Shown piece after piece: positions 7,233-9,723 of a DNA stretch of 9,723 nt. The notes beneath the pieces are model-generated. The model searched no databases. It was not told the origin of the DNA and worked only from the letters and a program-made list of their open reading frames with translations. Source of the stretch: JAFAVZ01 sp036009105 (lineage in GTDB: Bacteria > Acidobacteriota > Thermoanaerobaculia > Gp7-AA8). A program made the position numbers and the translations under genes. Positions within the stretch are counted from its first letter, which is position 1. The number at the start of each line of letters is the position of its first letter. Location: positions 1 through 9,723 of the forward strand of contig DASYMJ010000288.1 of assembly GCA_036009105.1 (NCBI GenBank), written 5' to 3'.

Positions 7233-8278
7233 GACGAACTGCCCGACTCGAGCGCGCGGCGGACGTCCTCCGGCTCGACGGTGATCCGTTCCCCGGCGCG
7301 CTCAGGCCCGACGAACAGGATGGGGTGCAGCACCTTCTCCAGGATGGCCCGCAACGCGCGAGCGCCGAGCCGCTGCTTCAGCGCGGCGTGGGCAATCTCG
7401 AACAGCGCGTCCTCGCTGAAGTCGAGCTGGATCTGGTCGAGCGCGCAGAGGCGCTGGTACTCCGGAATCATCGCCTCGCGCGGCTGGGTGAGGATGGAGA
7501 CCAGGTCGTCCGCGGTCAGCTCATCGAGCTGCACGCGCACCGGCAGCCGGCCGAGCAGCTCGGGGAGGAAACCGTAGGTCGTGAGGTCCTCGGCGGAAAG
7601 CGCGCGGGCGCCGTTCGATCCTTCGCCGAAGAAGCCGATCGGCTTGCCGTCCGCCGGATCGGTCATGTCGGAGAACGAGCCGGCGCAGATGAAGAGGATG
7701 TTCGCGATGTCGATCTCGACGTAGTCGTGCTTGTTCCAGTGCGCCGTGACGTTGATCGGGACGAAGAGCTTCTCCCCTTCCAGGATCTTGAGCAGCGCCT
7801 GCTGCACGCCTTCGCCGCCGATGTCGCGCGCGCCGGCGCCGGTGCGCGCGCCGCCGGAGCGCCGCGCGATCTTGTCGATCTCGTCGATGAAGACGATGCC
7901 GTTCTCCGCCGCGTTGACGTTCTGGTTCGTGGCGTACAGCAGCCGCCCGATCGCGACCTCCACGTCCTCGCCGTAGTAGCCGGCCTCCGTGAACGCCGTG
8001 GCGTCGTTGTAGGCGAACGGCACGTCCAGGACTTTGGCCAGGGTGCGGGCCAGGTAGGTCTTGCCGGAGCCGGAGGGGCCGATCATCAGGATGTTCGACT
8101 TGCGGATGGTGGTGTCCCCGCCGAACTTGAGGTACTCGATGCGCTTGAGGTGGTTGTACGCCGCGATGGCCAGCACTTCCTTGGCGTGGCGCTGCCCGAT
8201 GACGTAGTGATCGAGCTGTTCGAAGATGCGGCGGGGGGTGACGTGGAGGAAGCGATAGATCTCACGCTTTTCCTTCAT
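7229..8278 (-). CDS. ClpX-like AAA+ unfoldase lacking the N-terminal zinc domain
   Basis: The 349-residue protein aligns by eye with the AAA+ core of ClpX (E. coli ClpX has 424 residues). It shows Walker A GPSGSGKT (67-74), Walker B GIVFIDEID (127-135), SGEGVQQALLK-like GGEGVQQALLK (154-164), the arginine finger in LLGRLPV (241-247, Arg244) and sensor-2 GAR (305-307). Differences are clear. There is no CxxC zinc-binding domain, the pore-1 loop is GYYG (100-103) instead of GYVG, and the RKH loop is shortened and reads NKH (182-184). An IGF tripeptide (214-216), the ClpP-docking motif in ClpX, remains within PIGFFGEGS. The start is well defined: an in-frame stop lies at 8315-8317 and no ATG, GTG, TTG or CTG codon lies between it and 8278. 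No Shine-Dalgarno sequence is visible. It may be a paralogue with its own substrates, with or without ClpP. Confidence 0.88.
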   Translation of the reverse strand: MKEKREIYRFLHVTPRRIFEQLDHYVIGQRHAKEVLAIAAYNHLKRIEYLKFGGDTTIRKSNILMIGPSGSGKTYLARTLAKVLDVPFAYNDATAFTEAGYYGEDVEVAIGRLLYATNQNVNAAENGIVFIDEIDKIARRSGGARTGAGARDIGGEGVQQALLKILEGEKLFVPINVTAHWNKHDYVEIDIANILFICAGSFSDMTDPADGKPIGFFGEGSNGARALSAEDLTTYGFLPELLGRLPVRVQLDELTADDLVSILTQPREAMIPEYQRLCALDQIQLDFSEDALFEIAHAALKQRLGARALRAILEKVLHPILFVGPERAGERITVEPEDVRRALESGSSS

Positions 8279-8294
8279 CGGGCGCCTGAGCGCG

Positions 8295-8300
8295 AGTATA
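8295..8300 (-). promoter_or_regulatory. Possible -10 element for the clpX-like/nadK unit
   Basis: On the minus strand this reads TATACT, five of six matches to the sigma-70 -10 consensus, 16 bases before the ATG. No good -35 hexamer lies 16-18 bases upstream, where the heptamer array begins. If real, the leader would be only about 10 bases long, which fits the absence of a ribosome binding site. Confidence 0.3.
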
Positions 8301-8309
8301 GCGCGGGAT

Positions 8310-8414
8310 GGCGATCAGCGATCGGCGATCAGCGAGCAGGAGAACCGGAGCGGCGGCCGCACCTGATCGCACGCTTTCGTCTTCCTGATCGCCGATCGCT
8401 GATCGCCGATCGCC
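8310..8414. repeat. Two facing arrays of a 7-base repeat forming a large imperfect inverted repeat
   Basis: The left array (8311-8338) is four units of GCGATCR, alternating A and G at the seventh base, with the last unit degenerate (GCGAGCA). The right array (8386-8413) is four units of YGATCGC, the exact reverse complement, again alternating. A lone unit sits at 8364-8370. The 31-base arms 8310-8340 and 8384-8414 match at 27 of 31 positions when one is reverse-complemented, including a perfect 18-base stretch (8318-8335 with 8396-8413), around a 43-base GC-rich centre. The structure lies between divergent genes and upstream of the possible clpX -10. It could act as a DNA cruciform, a protein-binding array or an RNA hairpin, or be a small mobile repeat; the sequence does not decide. 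Confidence 0.85.
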
Positions 8415-8419
8415 ACAAG

Positions 8420-8467
8420 GGGTCAAATCTCGCGCAACCGCCGACCCTCTCCTTCAGCCTTTGACCC
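8420..8467. repeat. 8-base inverted repeat with 32-base spacer
   Basis: GGGTCAAA (8420-8427) and TTTGACCC (8460-8467) are perfect reverse complements, starting five bases after the heptamer arrays end. A related string, CCTGACCC, recurs at 8504-8511. The pair may be the ends of a small non-coding repeat or a decayed mobile fragment, or a regulator site; no reading frame or conserved function is visible inside it. Confidence 0.5.
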
Positions 8468-8592
8468 GGCGAAAGCGCCTAATTCCGTCATTACGGCACA
8501 AGTCCTGACCCAGTGCCATTTCTTGACTTTGTCTAAGTGCAATCGGATCAGCAACATCGCTCCGAGTCACATTGTGGCGTCTGCCTTGGATT
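8468..8592. other. Remainder of the long intergenic region; no gene seen
   Basis: These 125 bases are less GC-rich than the surroundings. They hold a 4-pair hairpin (GGCG AAAG CGCC, 8468-8479) and a TTGACT at 8523-8528 that could be a -35 hexamer for the secreted gene pair. No fitting -10 lies 16-18 bases downstream. An open frame starting at 8523 runs into the following gene in another phase and has no family features. A promoter for the downstream genes probably lies here but cannot be pinpointed. Confidence 0.4.
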
Positions 8593-8613
8593 GGACGGCC
8601 GTCCGTAAGGAGG
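8593..8613 (+). promoter_or_regulatory. 12-base palindrome next to a perfect Shine-Dalgarno sequence
   Basis: GGACGGCCGTCC (8593-8604) is a perfect palindrome. One base later comes TAAGGAGG (8606-8613), fully complementary to the 16S rRNA tail, seven bases before the ATG at 8621. The ribosome binding site is near optimal and fixes the start. The palindrome could be an operator or a small hairpin that affects access to the site. Confidence 0.6.
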
Positions 8614-8620
8614 AAAAAGA

Positions 8621-9202
8621 ATGGTTCGCAGATCCCTGGTTCTCTCTCTCCTGCTGCTGGCGGCGATGGCGGTGCCGATGTCGGCCTCGCAGTTCATCGA
8701 GCTGCCCTTCGATCAGGTGGCGCGCGACGCGACGCTCGTCGTACGCGCCACGGTCGGTCCGGTCACGAGCGCGTGGGATGACGCGCATGAAGTGATCTTC
8801 TCCACGGCCCGGGTCGAGGTGAAGCACTACCTCGCCGGCGACGGCCCGAACGTCCTCATGCTGCGCGAGGTGGGCGGCACGGTGGACGGCTACACGCAGG
8901 AGGCGGTCGGCTTCCCGACGCTCCGCGAAGGACAGGAAGTCGTCCTCTTCCTCAGCAAGTGGGAAGACGGCGCCGACTGGCGCATCCACGCGTACAACCA
9001 GGGCAAGTACATCGTTCGCGAGATGCACAACCGCGAGCTGGTGATGCATGACCCGGTGATGCAGGGCGACGACCGCTCGCCGGCGAGCCCGCGCGTGCGC
9101 TCGAACGCGATCCAGGAAGCCGCCGCCCTCGACATTGACGAGCTGGAGCAGATGGTCCGCGCCGCGCGCCAGGCGCAGAGCGAAGGCCCGCGCAGCCACT
9201 GA
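8621..9202 (+). CDS. Secreted hypothetical protein upstream of a matrixin gene
   Basis: I do not recognise this 193-residue protein as a named family. It starts with a clear signal peptide (two arginines, then a hydrophobic run from 5 to about 19, probable cleavage near residue 23), so it is exported. The mature part contains no cysteine. It has an alternating polar/hydrophobic core at about 36-115, which looks like a beta-rich fold (stretches such as DATLVVRATVGPV and QEVVLFLSKW). An acidic, probably helical tail follows (about 162-187, AIQEAAALDIDELEQMV). The region DQVARDATLVV resembles N-terminal parts of uncharacterised exported proteins seen beside matrixin-like proteases, but this is from memory. 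It has an ideal ribosome binding site and lies 20 bases before the metalloprotease gene, so the two are probably one transcript. A role as partner, inhibitor or substrate of the protease is a guess. Confidence 0.82.
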   Translation: MVRRSLVLSLLLLAAMAVPMSASQFIELPFDQVARDATLVVRATVGPVTSAWDDAHEVIFSTARVEVKHYLAGDGPNVLMLREVGGTVDGYTQEAVGFPTLREGQEVVLFLSKWEDGADWRIHAYNQGKYIVREMHNRELVMHDPVMQGDDRSPASPRVRSNAIQEAAALDIDELEQMVRAARQAQSEGPRSH

Positions 9203-9222
9203 CGCGATAGGAGGAAATGATC

Positions 9223-9723
9223 ATGAAGAGATTTCCCGCACTCGCCATCGCCCTGATCCTGCTGGCCGCCTCCGCGCTGCCGGTCCAGGCCTACACCCTT
9301 CTCTCCCCGCGGCGCCGCTGGAAGACCACGCCGATCACCGTCCGCGTGCACACGCCGGGCAACACCACGATCAATGACAGCGACCGCGGCGTGACCGCCG
9401 TGGTCAACTCCATCCGCGCCTGGGGCATCATCTCGTCCAGCTCCACGACGGCGAGCGCCGTGCGCGGCTCGGCTCCGGCGATCATCATGCTGAACACGAA
9501 CGGCGCGGTCTGCACCGGCAGCTGCCTCGCCGCCACGCTCACCGGCTACTACCACTCCGAGGCCGGGGGCACCTTCATCGACGACGCCGATATCTACACG
9601 AACACGGCGTACAACTACACGTCGTCCCGCGAGACCGACGGCTGCAGCGGCGAGTACGACATCGACGGCATCATGACCCACGAAGTGGGCCACGTGATCG
9701 GCCTCGGGCACTCGTCCGTGGCC
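9223..9723 (+). CDS. Matrixin-type (M10) zinc metalloprotease, 5' part
   Basis: The gene runs off the window end; 167 residues are visible and no stop is reached. A signal peptide (MKRFPALAIALILLAASALP, cleavage probably after VQA at 23) is followed directly by a matrixin-like catalytic domain: WKTTPITVRV (33-42), a long middle with AIIMLNTNG (86-94), FIDDADIYTN (119-128), and the zinc site THEVGHVIGLGHS (152-164). Zinc ligands are His153, His157 and His163, with Glu154 as general base, which fits the metzincin HExxHxxGxxH pattern. The Met-turn lies beyond the window. Three cysteines (97, 101, 141) could form a disulphide. No prodomain with the PRCGxPD cysteine switch is present. ATAGGAGG at 9207-9214 is eight bases before the ATG at 9223, which is preferred over the in-frame ATG at 9217. 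It is probably an extracellular or periplasmic protease. Confidence 0.88.
   Translation, partial: MKRFPALAIALILLAASALPVQAYTLLSPRRRWKTTPITVRVHTPGNTTINDSDRGVTAVVNSIRAWGIISSSSTTASAVRGSAPAIIMLNTNGAVCTGSCLAATLTGYYHSEAGGTFIDDADIYTNTAYNYTSSRETDGCSGEYDIDGIMTHEVGHVIGLGHSSVA

Noticed and set aside
8310..8414. CRISPR array
   Set aside because: The units are only 7 bases long, directly adjacent without spacers, and reversed between the two halves. No cas gene is nearby.
8310..8414. Cyanobacterial HIP1 (GCGATCGC) repeats
   Set aside because: The units resemble but do not contain the exact HIP1 octamer, and the other genes do not suggest a cyanobacterium.

Overview
The window looks like a chromosomal stretch of a high-GC, Gram-negative bacterium. 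A lipid A gene (lpxA) and a putative lipoprotein point to an outer membrane. The mix of genes would suit Acidobacteriota or a related high-GC phylum, but that assignment is an inference from gene style and was not tested by any search. Coding is dense, with strong G/C preference at third codon positions, so many long open frames on the opposite strand are shadows and are left out.

Layout. Bases 1-3292 (+) hold a tightly packed unit: the 3' part of lpxA, a Gfo/Idh/MocA NAD(P)-dependent oxidoreductase, a methylthioadenosine phosphorylase (mtnP) and a PfkB-family sugar or nucleoside kinase. The first two junctions are 4-base ATGA overlaps and the third is a 10-base gap. Bases 3280-5580 (-) hold a YtcJ-type amidohydrolase with a lipoprotein signal, followed on the same strand by a small AbiEii-like nucleotidyltransferase. 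The latter overlaps the end of the kinase gene convergently. Only 43 bases separate the amidohydrolase start from a divergent gene for a secreted lytic transglycosylase (5624-6286, +). Bases 6363-8278 (-) encode a ClpX-like AAA+ unfoldase and NAD kinase, joined by another ATGA overlap. Bases 8279-8620 are the only long non-coding stretch. They contain two facing arrays of a 7-base repeat, a separate 8-base inverted repeat, and a palindrome next to a perfect Shine-Dalgarno sequence. The window ends with two secreted-protein genes (+): a hypothetical 193-residue protein and the first 167 residues of a matrixin-type zinc metalloprotease, cut by the window edge.

How the genes may work together. 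The first unit links outer-membrane lipid synthesis (LpxA, perhaps with a UDP-sugar oxidoreductase) to salvage of methylthioadenosine and a kinase step. The clpX-like/nadK pair is a housekeeping-type operon, but its ClpX lacks the usual N-terminal zinc-binding domain and has changed loops. The last two genes are consecutive, each has a strong ribosome binding site, and both products are exported, so they may act together outside the cytoplasm. The points most worth a second look are the ZBD-less ClpX, the composite repeat region at 8310-8467, the possible GnnA role of the oxidoreductase, and the protease pair.
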